From Clostridium_Z sp040797585 (lineage in GTDB: Bacteria; Bacillota; Clostridia; Clostridiales; Clostridiaceae), in contig NZ_JBFNEO010000076.1 in assembly GCF_040797585.1 (NCBI RefSeq), positions 1 to 11,898 on the forward strand: DNA of 11,898 bases. The letters are read 5' to 3'. Numbering within the stretch: the first letter of the stretch is position 1; every line of letters starts with the position of its first letter. Shown one piece after another: positions 1-7,390 of the stretch. Made by a program: the position numbers and the translations under genes. The notes under the pieces were generated by a model that was given only the letters and a program-made list of their open reading frames with translations, searched no databases and was not told the DNA's origin.

Positions 1-1
1 G

Positions 2-673
2 CCTACTCCCTCTTCATTTTTATATGACAGGTCAGTGATATGTCCTGTATGTGATAACAATTTTAAAGTAAGATCTGTAAAGGTATATGCTCCTAGAATG
101 GTAAGAAGAGATAGTGACTTTTTTATAACATATAGTAATATAAATCCTTACTTTTATGAGGTTTGGATTTGTAATAGCTGTGGCTATACTTCTTTAAAAT
201 CTGATTTTTCTAAAATTCGTGAATTTCAAAAGGATCTTATTTTAAAAAATATAACTTCAAAGTGGAGAGGAAAAGACTATCCTGAATTTTATGATTTAGA
301 TATAGCAATTGAAAGATACAAACTTGCTCTTCTTAACTATGTAGTTATAAACGGAAAGGATAGTTCTAAGGCAATTACTTGTCTTAAACTTTCCTGGATG
401 TATAGACTTAAAGAACATAAAGATGAGACATTATTTCTCTCTAAATCCCTAGAGGGCTTTAAAAATGCATTTTTAAACGAACCTTTTCCCATATACGGAA
501 TGGACAAATTTACTACCATGTACCTTATAGGAGAAATCAATAGACGTATTGGAAATTATTCTGAAGCATTAATTTGGATAAGTAAAGTTATTACTACCCC
601 TGGAGTTTCCCATAAACTAAAGGAGCTCGCAAGGGATATGAAAGACCTAATAAGAGAAAGTACTCAAGGATAA
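2..673 (+). CDS. DUF2225 zinc-ribbon/TPR-like protein, 5' end outside window
   Basis: This is a DUF2225-family protein of unknown biochemical role. An N-terminal CPVC pair and a later CNSCG pair (C3/C6 and C46/C49 counting from the GTG at 35) form a zinc ribbon around the family pattern R-R-D-S-D-F ... I-N-P-Y-F-Y-E-V-W. The C-terminal half is helical and TPR-like, with an NRRIGNYSEALIWISKVI segment. The only start codon in frame is GTG at 35, but the frame stays open to the window edge. The 11 codons before it read PTPSSFLYDRS, and family members usually carry a 'LYDK-x-V-x-CPVC'-like lead-in, so the true start is probably upstream of base 1. Only a few residues should be missing. The stop is TAA at 671-673. 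It is followed 61 nt later by the chemoreceptor gene, with no terminator visible between them. Family assignment is confident; function is unknown. Confidence 0.8.
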   Translation, partial: PTPSSFLYDRSVICPVCDNNFKVRSVKVYAPRMVRRDSDFFITYSNINPYFYEVWICNSCGYTSLKSDFSKIREFQKDLILKNITSKWRGKDYPEFYDLDIAIERYKLALLNYVVINGKDSSKAITCLKLSWMYRLKEHKDETLFLSKSLEGFKNAFLNEPFPIYGMDKFTTMYLIGEINRRIGNYSEALIWISKVITTPGVSHKLKELARDMKDLIRESTQG

Positions 674-678
674 AACCC

Positions 679-705
679 TTAAGTTTATAATTTTAAATTC
701 GATAT
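679..705 (+). promoter_or_regulatory. Candidate sigma-28 (SigD/FliA) promoter
   Basis: TTAAGTTT at 679-686, an 11-nt spacer, then TTCGATAT at 698-705. The usual consensus is TAAAGTTT-N11-GCCGATAA. The -35 half matches 7 of 8, the spacer is exact, and the CGATA core of the -10 is kept. The predicted start near 712 leaves a leader of about 22 nt to the ATG at 735. It sits directly in front of a chemoreceptor gene, a classic target class of this sigma factor. Confidence 0.6.
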
Positions 706-734
706 ATTTAAAATATAGTTTTAGGAGTGATATA

Positions 735-1691
735 ATGTTTAAATTAAAAAATAATAAATCTTATCATGAAAATGTAAACGAAATAAAAGAATGTACTACT
801 TCACATCCTATTGACAAGGATGAAATAACCCTAGCTCTTAATGACTTGAAAAATCACTATATGGAAGTTGAAACTTCATCTTCTCATATAAACAGCTCTA
901 TAAATGATATGGCTTTAAAAAGTAGTGAGCAAATTACTCATATATCTAATTCCATTAATATGTTAGAAGACTTTAATAGTTATATGGAGGCTCTTGCTTT
1001 TAACGTAGTTAATGTTCAAATTAAAATTGTTGACTCTGATAAAGCAATAAATACTGGTATAAGTACCATGGATAATCTAGATGAATCCTTAAAAACCTTA
1101 AAGGAAACATTCAATATATCCAATAAATCTGTAAAAGATCTTGTGGGCAAACTTGAATCTGTAAATATTATTACAGATTCTATAAGTAAAATCGCAAGTC
1201 AAACTAATCTCCTTGCTCTAAATGCTGCTATTGAAGCTGCTAGAGCTGGTGAAGCTGGTCGCGGTTTTTCTGTGGTAGCCGGAGAAGTTAGAAAGCTTGC
1301 AGAGAATTCTAAGGCTGCTGTTGAAAACATAACGAAAATATTAAATGAAATTAAAGTAGACATACTAAATGCTTCCTCTGCTATAAATTCTGGTACAAAC
1401 TCTTTAGATACTCAAGGTGTTGCTATATATGATGCTAAAAATAGCTTTAGTGAAATAAAAAATTGTATAACTGAAGCAAATACAGAAATTGAGGAATGTA
1501 TATCTAATTTATCTGTTACTTCTAATAAGAAAAATTCAGTTATATCTAACATTAAAAATATATCTAATATTTCTGAAGAAAATCATGAGTTTACAGAGGA
1601 GATTTCAGCATCAATAGATACTCAAAATAAGGCTATAAAGTCCATGACTTCTGATATTAAGAACATAACTTCTTTAATTAATAAAATTTAA
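735..1691 (+). CDS. Soluble methyl-accepting chemotaxis-type receptor (no membrane segment)
   Basis: This 318-residue chemoreceptor-like signalling protein should relay an intracellular cue to the CheA/CheW array. Residues ~143-195 hold the conserved hairpin tip of the MCP signalling domain, including SQTNLLALNAAIEAARAGE and then GRGF-SVVAGEVRKLAE. Long Ser/Asn-rich helices flank the tip on both sides (~40-140 and ~195-318) and should form the coiled-coil stalk. There is no signal peptide, transmembrane segment, HAMP or recognisable ligand domain. It therefore resembles short cytoplasmic receptors such as B. subtilis YfmS. The start ATG at 735 is preceded by AGGAG at 723-727 with a 7-nt spacer. 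The candidate sigma-28 promoter at 679-705 suggests co-expression with flagellar genes. The role is confident at family level; the signal sensed cannot be read. Confidence 0.88.
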   Translation: MFKLKNNKSYHENVNEIKECTTSHPIDKDEITLALNDLKNHYMEVETSSSHINSSINDMALKSSEQITHISNSINMLEDFNSYMEALAFNVVNVQIKIVDSDKAINTGISTMDNLDESLKTLKETFNISNKSVKDLVGKLESVNIITDSISKIASQTNLLALNAAIEAARAGEAGRGFSVVAGEVRKLAENSKAAVENITKILNEIKVDILNASSAINSGTNSLDTQGVAIYDAKNSFSEIKNCITEANTEIEECISNLSVTSNKKNSVISNIKNISNISEENHEFTEEISASIDTQNKAIKSMTSDIKNITSLINKI

Positions 1692-1756
1692 GACAATTCT
1701 TTAACCTATACATATTTTAAAATTATGAAGCCTTAAAACTTTATAGAACGAATCTT

Positions 1757-1882
1757 CCTTCATATGGTGTTCTTTCCACCATATGAAGGTTAAATGCGTT
1801 AATCTAGAAGCGTATCAACTGCTACCCGCCACCTTTTAAGAGTATGGGTGAGCTACAAGCTAGTGGCCATCAGATAAAAGCC
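1757..1882 (+). ncRNA. Candidate structured RNA: three hairpins plus possible pseudoknot
   Basis: Three consecutive stems occur in 130 nt of otherwise gene-free DNA. P1 is a 13-bp perfect stem (1757-1769 with 1777-1789, 7-nt loop). P2 is a 7-bp stem (1794-1800 with 1809-1815). P3 pairs GCUACCC at 1821-1827 with GGGU-(g)-AGC at 1846-1853. GCCAC in the P3 loop (1828-1832) can pair with GUGGC at 1863-1867, giving an H-type pseudoknot. P2 uses two G-U wobbles that would be mismatches on the other strand, so the + strand is the likelier RNA. The P3 region is clearly richer in G+C than its surroundings. It could be a free-standing sRNA, a 3' UTR-derived RNA of the chemoreceptor gene, or a relic such as the guide-RNA end of an IS200/IS605-type element. 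I do not recognise a named RNA family. Confidence 0.45.
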
Positions 1883-1893
1883 TATTATATAAT

Positions 1894-1925
1894 AAAAAGG
1901 AGAAGAGCTAACTCTTCTCCTTTTT
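1894..1925. terminator. Bidirectional intrinsic terminator between convergent units
   Basis: A perfect 14-bp stem (1894-1907 with 1912-1925) with a 4-nt CTAA loop. The G/C core GGAGAAGAG is flanked by A5 on one side and T5 on the other, so each strand has a U-run at the end of its hairpin. It lies 4 nt beyond the xdhD-like stop on the - strand and closes the + strand unit from the left. Confidence 0.9.
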
Positions 1926-1929
1926 ATAT

Positions 1930-4482
1930 TTATTTCTTATAAGCTGTTCCTTCTAGTGGAAGCTTAGTTCTAAAATTACCATCTAGCTTATAGTAAGCTC
2001 CTTGTGCTGCTGGAGCTGTTGGTATAACAGTTATTTCTCCAACACCCTTAGCACCATAAGATAAATCTATATCATTCTTCTCTATTATTTTACAATCTAT
2101 TTCTGGTACAGCTGGAGCTCTAAATAATCCAAGAGTACCAAACTTAGCTGTTGGAACAGAGTCTTTTAATGGATAATCCTCAGTTAATCCATAACCAAGT
2201 CCCATAACAACTCCACCTTCTATTTGTCCTTCAACGTTAATTGGGTTTATAGCCTTTCCAACGTCATGAGCTGCTACAACTTTAACAAGTTTTCCATTTT
2301 CATCTATAACTACTACTTGAGCAGCATATCCATAAGCTACGTGGCTTACTGGATTTGGCTTGTCGCTTCCCATTGGGTCTGTATGTGGGAAGAACTCTCC
2401 ATAAAACTCTTGTCCTTCAAGATCTTTTAAAGTCTTACCAGAATCTAAAGCTGACTTAAGGTTTAATGCTGCCTGATGAGTAGCTTCTCCAGTAAGTACA
2501 GTTTGTCTTGAAGCTGTTGTTGTACCAGAGTTTGGTGTCATATGAGTATCTGGTGCATCTGCTATAAAGTCATTGAAGTTTAATCCTGTAGCTTCTGTAG
2601 CTATTTGAATCATAGTAGTTGCAAGACCTTGTCCTATACAAGCTGCGCTTGTTCTTAGGTGAATCTTTCCATCTACTATAGCTAACTTACATCTACCTAT
2701 ATCAGGTACTCCAACTCCAACTCCTGCGTTCTTTATAGCACAAGCTATACCAGCATATGGATACTTTTCATACTCTTCTTTAACTGCTTCTAAACATTCT
2801 TTTATAGCAGTTCCTTCGTCAGCAATCTGACCATTTGCAAGAACCATTCCTGGCTCAACAGCATTTCTATATCTAATTTCCCATGGAGATAATCCAGCCA
2901 TTTCAGCTAATAAGTTCATGTTACACTCTAAAGCAAAAGCAGATTGTGTAACTCCGAAGCCTCTAAATGCTCCTCCTGGAGGGTTATTAGTATATACAGC
3001 TGTTCCTGTTATTTCTATATTCTCAAAGCTGTATGGTCCACCAGCATGTGTACAAGCTCTTTGAAGAACCGGTCCACCTAAAGATGCATAAGCACCTGTA
3101 TCTGAAACTATCTCTGCCTTTAATGCAACAAGTTTACCATTTTCATCACAAGCTGTTGTGAATTTCATATCCATAGCATGTCTCTTAGGATGTGTCATTA
3201 TACTTTCTTTGCGAGTTAATGCCATCTTAACAGGCTTCTTTGTTAAGTAAGCAAGTAAAGCTGTATGATGTTGACAGCTCATATCTTCCTTTCCTCCAAA
3301 TCCACCACCAACATACTTACTTATTATTCTTACCTTTTCTTCTGGTAATCCTAATAACTCCATTATTTCATGTTGGTCATCAAATACGTGTTGTGTTCCA
3401 GTATAAACAAGAACTCCATCACCTTCTGGCATTGCTAAAGCACATTCTGGCTCAAGGAAAGCATGCTCAGTTGGAGGAGTTGAATATTCCTTTGTTACAA
3501 CATACTTAGCATTAGCTATTGCCTCTTCAACATTACCTCTATTTAATCTCTCAACCTTTAATACATTTCCGTTTGGATGAAGTTTTGGAGCGTTCTCTTC
3601 TCTAGCCATCTCTGTATTTGAAATTGGTTTAAGCTCTTCATAATCAACATTAACTAAAGCTGCTGCCTTTAAAGCAATTTCTCTAGTTTCAGCTGCAACT
3701 AAAGCAACTACGTCTCCAACAAATCTTGTTTCTTCTCCTACAGCAATTAACGCATCCCAATCCTTAACAAGGTGACCTACCTTTTTATTTCCTGGAATAT
3801 CTGCAGCTGTAATTACAGAAACTACTCCATCCATGTTTTTAGCTTCAGCAGTATCTATAGCCTTAACTAAAGCTCTTGGATACTTTGATCTTACTGCAAC
3901 AGCATGAAGCATTCCTGGAACTTGCATATCATCTACATATACAGCAGTTCCTAAAGTTTTTTCTACTGCATCTACTCTTTGGATTCCCTCTCCAACTAGT
4001 CCTTTGCAAGTAGTTTTTGGAACCTCAGTTCCTTCTCTTAAAACTTCTGCTGCCATAGCAATTGCTTTCTCTATTTTAACATATCCTGTACAACGACAAA
4101 CATTTCCTCTTATAGCATTCTTTATCTCAATCTTTGATGGATTAGGATTAACATCTATTAATGCCTTTGCACTTATAACCATTCCTGGTATACAGAATCC
4201 ACATTGAACTGCTCCTGCTGTAGAGAATGCCCATGAGAATACTTCTTTTTCTCTTTCGCTTATTCCCTCAACAGTTACTACATTCTTACCAGCTACCTTT
4301 TCAATAGTATTAAGACATGCTCTAACTGCTTTTCCATCAACTATTATCATACAAGCTCCACAAGCACCTTCTGCGCAGCCGTTTTTAACTGATGTCATTC
4401 TTGCATCTTCTCTTAGGTATTGTAAAAAGCTTTTATTATCTGAAACCTGGACTTGTTTTCCATTTAAAGTAAATTCAAACAC
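1930..4482 (-). CDS. xdhD: XdhD-like molybdenum hydroxylase (2Fe-2S and Mo domains fused)
   Basis: A xanthine dehydrogenase-family enzyme of 850 residues for purine hydroxylation/dehydroxylation. The N-terminus binds two [2Fe-2S] clusters: C36, C41, C44, C56 (plant-ferredoxin type) and C94, C97, C129, C131. The molybdopterin part (~165-850) has GGGFGGKE (392-399), AFRGFG (505-510), IGQG (616-619) and KGVGEI (812-817). Aligned by motif to bovine xanthine oxidase, E399, R475 and E816 match Glu802, Arg880 and the catalytic Glu1261. R475 is 32 residues before R507, the same spacing as Arg880 to Arg912, which favours a purine over an aldehyde substrate. There is no FAD domain, so it needs a separate flavin subunit (YgfM type in E. 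coli), not present here. It is somewhat shorter than E. coli XdhD as I recall. The start is GTG at 4482 behind AGGGGG at 4490-4495. It is the last gene of the cluster. Confidence 0.88.
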   Translation of the reverse strand: MFEFTLNGKQVQVSDNKSFLQYLREDARMTSVKNGCAEGACGACMIIVDGKAVRACLNTIEKVAGKNVVTVEGISEREKEVFSWAFSTAGAVQCGFCIPGMVISAKALIDVNPNPSKIEIKNAIRGNVCRCTGYVKIEKAIAMAAEVLREGTEVPKTTCKGLVGEGIQRVDAVEKTLGTAVYVDDMQVPGMLHAVAVRSKYPRALVKAIDTAEAKNMDGVVSVITAADIPGNKKVGHLVKDWDALIAVGEETRFVGDVVALVAAETREIALKAAALVNVDYEELKPISNTEMAREENAPKLHPNGNVLKVERLNRGNVEEAIANAKYVVTKEYSTPPTEHAFLEPECALAMPEGDGVLVYTGTQHVFDDQHEIMELLGLPEEKVRIISKYVGGGFGGKEDMSCQHHTALLAYLTKKPVKMALTRKESIMTHPKRHAMDMKFTTACDENGKLVALKAEIVSDTGAYASLGGPVLQRACTHAGGPYSFENIEITGTAVYTNNPPGGAFRGFGVTQSAFALECNMNLLAEMAGLSPWEIRYRNAVEPGMVLANGQIADEGTAIKECLEAVKEEYEKYPYAGIACAIKNAGVGVGVPDIGRCKLAIVDGKIHLRTSAACIGQGLATTMIQIATEATGLNFNDFIADAPDTHMTPNSGTTTASRQTVLTGEATHQAALNLKSALDSGKTLKDLEGQEFYGEFFPHTDPMGSDKPNPVSHVAYGYAAQVVVIDENGKLVKVVAAHDVGKAINPINVEGQIEGGVVMGLGYGLTEDYPLKDSVPTAKFGTLGLFRAPAVPEIDCKIIEKNDIDLSYGAKGVGEITVIPTAPAAQGAYYKLDGNFRTKLPLEGTAYKK

Positions 4483-4517
4483 TATACTTCCCCCTATTTA
4501 ACCTAAAAATTTATTAA

Positions 4518-4545
4518 TTAAAGGGACATATAAATGTCCCTTTAA
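4518..4545 (-). other. Stem-loop in the leader of xdhD
   Basis: A perfect 12-bp stem, with TTAAAGGGACAT at 4518-4529 pairing with 4534-4545 and a 4-nt loop. On the - strand it follows the PreA-like gene and ends about 35 nt before the GTG of xdhD. Only A/T-rich mixed sequence follows, not a clean U-run, so it may be a weak terminator, an attenuator, or an mRNA-stabilising or processing site that sets the xdhD level relative to upstream genes. Confidence 0.55.
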
Positions 4546-4572
4546 AGTTATATCCCAAAATATTAATTGTAT

Positions 4573-4601
4573 ATAGTAGTTACAAGGACTTCTACTACTA
4601 T
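4573..4601 (-). other. Second stem-loop after the PreA-like gene
   Basis: An 8-bp stem (ATAGTAGT at 4573-4580 with ACTACTAT at 4594-4601) around a 13-nt loop, 17-45 nt after the PreA-like stop. It is low in G+C and lacks a U-run. With the stem at 4518-4545 it makes a two-hairpin spacer of 135 nt before xdhD. Confidence 0.4.
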
Positions 4602-4617
4602 GTTTATAGTTTAATTC

Positions 4618-5721
4618 TTAAACTAAAGATATGCTTAAAGCATTCTTTGGACATCTAGTTACACATAATCCACATCCAAAGCACTTGTTACCATCTATGT
4701 TAAGCTTATCGCCTATAGCTATAGCTTCATATACACAGCTTGTCTTACAGATTCCACACTTAATACACTTGTCATGGTTAACAACTGGTGCTATTGCATG
4801 TAATCTACCTCTGTTTTCTAATGTTTCTTTAACCTTTCTAGCTGCTAATCCTCTTATTTCATTTACATCACTGTATCCGTTAGCATCTAGAACATCACTT
4901 AATTCCTTAGCTATTCTTCCGTATGCCTTTGGTCCCTTAAGTATTGCTTCTGTACATACTTCAACTGCTGCTGCTCCAGCCATTATCATTTCTGCTGCAT
5001 CTCTTCCGTTAGTTACTCCACCAACACCTATTATTGGAATATTAACGCTTTGAGCTGCTTCATATATACATCTTATAGCAAGAGGTCTTATTGGAGCTCC
5101 TGATAACCATCCGTATCCAGTCTTAGATCCCATTATTGGAAGACCTGAGTTTACATCTATAGCCATACATGGTCCGAAAGAGTTTATCATAGTTAATCCA
5201 TCAACTCCTGCATTCTCAAGAGCCTTAGCTATTTGAGCAATGTCAGTATGTGGGCTCATTTTCATGAATACTGGTATATTATCTCCTAATGCTTTCTTAG
5301 CTGTCTTCATAGTTTCAACTATTGGAGCAACGTCTGTTCCAACATAGTGAGTTGAAATTTCAACTGCATTTGCAAAAGGCTTAACTAATGGAGCAACTAT
5401 AGCTATTTGCTCTTTAGTGTATCCCATAGAAACTATCATAGGTACTCCAGCTTCTTTAGCTCTTACATATTCCTTCTCTACCCATTGCTCCTTTGGAAGC
5501 TCTGACCAAAGTTCTGTATTTAAGAATCCTGCATTAGTGTTAGCCATACATGGTCTTGGAACTGGAGCTGGATCTACAGATATAGTCTTAGTTATTAATC
5601 CACCTGCTCCTCCTTTTACTGCCTCAACACATAAATCTCCGTCTTTAGCTCCTGGACCTGCTGCTGTGAATATTGGATTTTCAAATTCCATTCCTAAGAT
5701 ATTAACATTTAACTTTGCCAT
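4618..5721 (-). CDS. PreA-like dihydroorotate/dihydropyrimidine dehydrogenase-family flavoprotein with two 4Fe-4S clusters
   Basis: A 367-residue TIM-barrel flavin oxidoreductase followed by a ferredoxin-like tail. Residues 1-~300 follow the dihydroorotate dehydrogenase/PreA family: an N-terminal NPIFTAAGPG, ITKTIS near 43-48, and the FMN-phosphate region IGVGGVTNGRDAAEMIMAGA at 231-250. The C-terminus carries two [4Fe-4S] motifs: C319, C322, C325, C329 and C347, C350, C353, C357. True PreA reduces uracil/thymine with the partner PreT. Here no PreT is adjacent, and the 'SCPH/GCPH' segment before the active-site loop is replaced by STHYVG at 123-128, so pyrimidine reduction should not be assumed. 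The setting between ssnA and xdhD suggests a reductive step on a purine-derived ring (inference). The start ATG at 5721 has GGGGG at 5731-5735 with 9-nt spacing. The fold and cofactors are confident; the substrate is unknown. Confidence 0.8.
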   Translation of the reverse strand: MAKLNVNILGMEFENPIFTAAGPGAKDGDLCVEAVKGGAGGLITKTISVDPAPVPRPCMANTNAGFLNTELWSELPKEQWVEKEYVRAKEAGVPMIVSMGYTKEQIAIVAPLVKPFANAVEISTHYVGTDVAPIVETMKTAKKALGDNIPVFMKMSPHTDIAQIAKALENAGVDGLTMINSFGPCMAIDVNSGLPIMGSKTGYGWLSGAPIRPLAIRCIYEAAQSVNIPIIGVGGVTNGRDAAEMIMAGAAAVEVCTEAILKGPKAYGRIAKELSDVLDANGYSDVNEIRGLAARKVKETLENRGRLHAIAPVVNHDKCIKCGICKTSCVYEAIAIGDKLNIDGNKCFGCGLCVTRCPKNALSISLV

Positions 5722-5806
5722 TTTAATTTTCCCCCTTGAAATAAACCTTACTGGTTATTTTTAAATTAATTTATGATTAACAACTCTTTAAGTGCTGCTA
5801 ATTTTA

Positions 5807-5835
5807 ACTATTGTTTTTAATAAACACTATTGTTT
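5807..5835. repeat. Short direct repeat in the ssnA/PreA spacer
   Basis: ACTATTGTTT occurs twice, at 5807-5816 and 5826-5835, 19 bp apart, in the 124-nt A/T-rich spacer between ssnA and the PreA-like gene. No terminator or clear promoter is visible there. It may be chance in such A/T-rich DNA. Confidence 0.25.
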
Positions 5836-5845
5836 AACTTTAAAC

Positions 5846-7177
5846 TTATATTCTTTCCCAAAGCTTAGCTGCTAGCTCTCTTGATTTAGCAAATATTGCT
5901 TTCTCATCTATATTAACTAGCTCTCTATCCTTCATAACAACCTTACCATTTATTATAGTTGTTTCAACACTCTTTCCAGTCATACCAAATAGTATGTGGC
6001 TATTGCAGTTACTTCCATTCATTGGAGTTAATGGGTTATAATCTACTATTATAACATCTGCATAAGCTCCTTCTTTTAGAAGTCCTACTGGTTTCTTATA
6101 ATACTTTCCAGCTATATTTGTATTATTCTCAAATAAAGCCTTTGGTATTTCTCCCCATGCAACACTTGGATCGCATAAGCTATGCTTATGAATTATGTTT
6201 CCAACCTTATAAGATTCAAACATATCATTAGTATATCCATCAGTACCTAAACCAAGGTTTATACCTCTTTTCATCATTTCAATTACTGGTGAACATCCTA
6301 CTGCATTACCCATATTTGACTCTGGGTTATGAACAACATTAGTATTTGTATCCTTTATTATATCAAGCTCTTGACCATCAACATGGATGCAGTGAACAGC
6401 TATTGATTTTTCCCCTAAAATCTTATGGTCATATAATCTATTCACAACTCTCTTACCATATTTATTTAAGCTATCATAAAGGTCTGCTCTTCCTTCAGCA
6501 GTATGAACATGGTATCCAGTATCTAATCCTTCCATAGCTTCTGCGCACTTATTTAAACTTTCATCAGATAAAGTAAATGCTGCATGTAGACCAAACATAC
6601 CCTTTGTCATATCATCTTCTTGAGCGCTGGCATGCTTTATGTAGTTTACATTTTCTTTTATTCCTTCTTCAGTTATAGCTAGTCCATCTCTATCAGAAAC
6701 CTCATAGCATAAGCAGTTTCTTATTCCAATCTCCTTTGCTACTTCCCCTATAGTGAAAAGACTATCTGTTATTGAAAATGGACTTGCATGGTGGTCAAAT
6801 ACAGTAGTTGTACCATTTTTTATACAATCTATTAAAGTTGTATAAGCACTATACTTTGTATCCCCTAGAGTAAGCTTCTTATCTAGTCTCCACCAAAGAT
6901 TTTCTAATATTTCACTAAAGTTCTTACTAACTGGTGCATCCTTTATGGACATACCTCTTGCAAAAGCACTATATATGTGGTGATGAGTACATACCATACC
7001 AGGCATTATAACTTTGCCTTTTGCATCTATGAATTCATATCCTTCATATTTAGCCTTTAATTCTTCTGTTGTTCCTACTTCAATAATTACATTGCCCTCT
7101 ATTGCAACACAACCGTTTTCAACATATGGCATTTCACTATTTTGAGTGACAACTCTACCATTACCTACTAAAATCAT
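5846..7177 (-). CDS. ssnA: SsnA-type putative aminohydrolase
   Basis: A 443-residue cytoplasmic metal-dependent amidohydrolase-superfamily enzyme of the SsnA group (E. coli SsnA is about the same length), related to guanine deaminase and chlorohydrolases. Metal-site motifs are in order: CTHHH with H65 and H67, HVHTAE with H223/H225 and E228, VHCIH with H262/H265, and GTDG with D313. The segment ENLWWRLD (92-99) and DHHASP (128-133) closely match what I recall of E. coli SsnA. In E. coli ssnA lies beside ygfK, ygfM and xdhD, and here it also precedes xdhD, with the PreA-like gene between. It probably deaminates or hydrolyses a ring intermediate of purine breakdown; the exact substrate is not shown by sequence. 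ATG at 7177 follows AGGAGG at 7187-7192 with 9-nt spacing. It opens the second block of the cluster. Confidence 0.9.
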   Translation of the reverse strand: MILVGNGRVVTQNSEMPYVENGCVAIEGNVIIEVGTTEELKAKYEGYEFIDAKGKVIMPGMVCTHHHIYSAFARGMSIKDAPVSKNFSEILENLWWRLDKKLTLGDTKYSAYTTLIDCIKNGTTTVFDHHASPFSITDSLFTIGEVAKEIGIRNCLCYEVSDRDGLAITEEGIKENVNYIKHASAQEDDMTKGMFGLHAAFTLSDESLNKCAEAMEGLDTGYHVHTAEGRADLYDSLNKYGKRVVNRLYDHKILGEKSIAVHCIHVDGQELDIIKDTNTNVVHNPESNMGNAVGCSPVIEMMKRGINLGLGTDGYTNDMFESYKVGNIIHKHSLCDPSVAWGEIPKALFENNTNIAGKYYKKPVGLLKEGAYADVIIVDYNPLTPMNGSNCNSHILFGMTGKSVETTIINGKVVMKDRELVNIDEKAIFAKSRELAAKLWERI

Positions 7178-7232
7178 ATCTTTATTCCTCCTAAGATAAA
7201 TTTAAGGCTTAGGCACTTTTTATTTATTCCAA

Positions 7233-7390
7233 ACCCCTTATTTTAAGGTATATGAGAACTTTTAAAGTTCTCATATACAAATTTAAAACCCCTTTATAAC
7301 TACTGTCCGTTCTATCTATATGTTAAACCAATACCCCTTATTTTATATCTCTATATATACATATAATCTATTTTAATTACCCCTTATTTC
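7233..7390. repeat. Four dispersed copies of ACCCCTTATTT-like motif
   Basis: ACCCCTTATTTT is at 7233-7244 and 7333-7344, ACCCCTTATTTC at 7379-7390, and a degraded ACCCCTTTATAA at 7288-7299. Start-to-start spacings are 55, 45 and 46 bp. All four are in the same orientation; read on the transcribed (-) strand the core is AAATAAGGGGT. They could be binding sites for a regulator or decayed duplications. Confidence 0.5.
7248..7278. promoter_or_regulatory. 31-bp near-perfect palindrome upstream of ssnA
   Basis: GTATATGAGAACTTT (7248-7262) and its exact reverse complement (7264-7278) meet at a single central base, 56 bp beyond the AGGAGG site of ssnA. No U-run follows on either strand, so a terminator is unlikely. 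It may be an operator for a dimeric regulator or a leader-RNA hairpin. Confidence 0.5.

Noticed and set aside
337..540. 67-residue - strand frame inside the DUF2225 gene
   Set aside because: Antisense shadow, no ribosome site or family resemblance.
1757..1789. Terminator of the chemoreceptor gene
   Set aside because: The 13-bp stem is followed by GTTAAATGCG, not a U-run; the proper terminator is at 1894-1925.
3240..3509. Open frames on the + strand opposite xdhD (also 2224-2430 and 4004-4207)
   Set aside because: They are antisense shadows of a well-conserved gene, with no ribosome site or recognisable protein.
4631..5053. 140-residue + strand frame opposite the PreA-like gene (and 5417-5764)
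   Set aside because: Antisense of strongly conserved iron-sulfur and barrel sequence; Leu/Pro/Ser-rich composition typical of shadow frames.
7248..7278. Intrinsic terminator after the deacylase gene
   Set aside because: The stem is A/T-rich, its loop is too tight, it lies about 230 nt from the stop, and no U-run follows on either strand.
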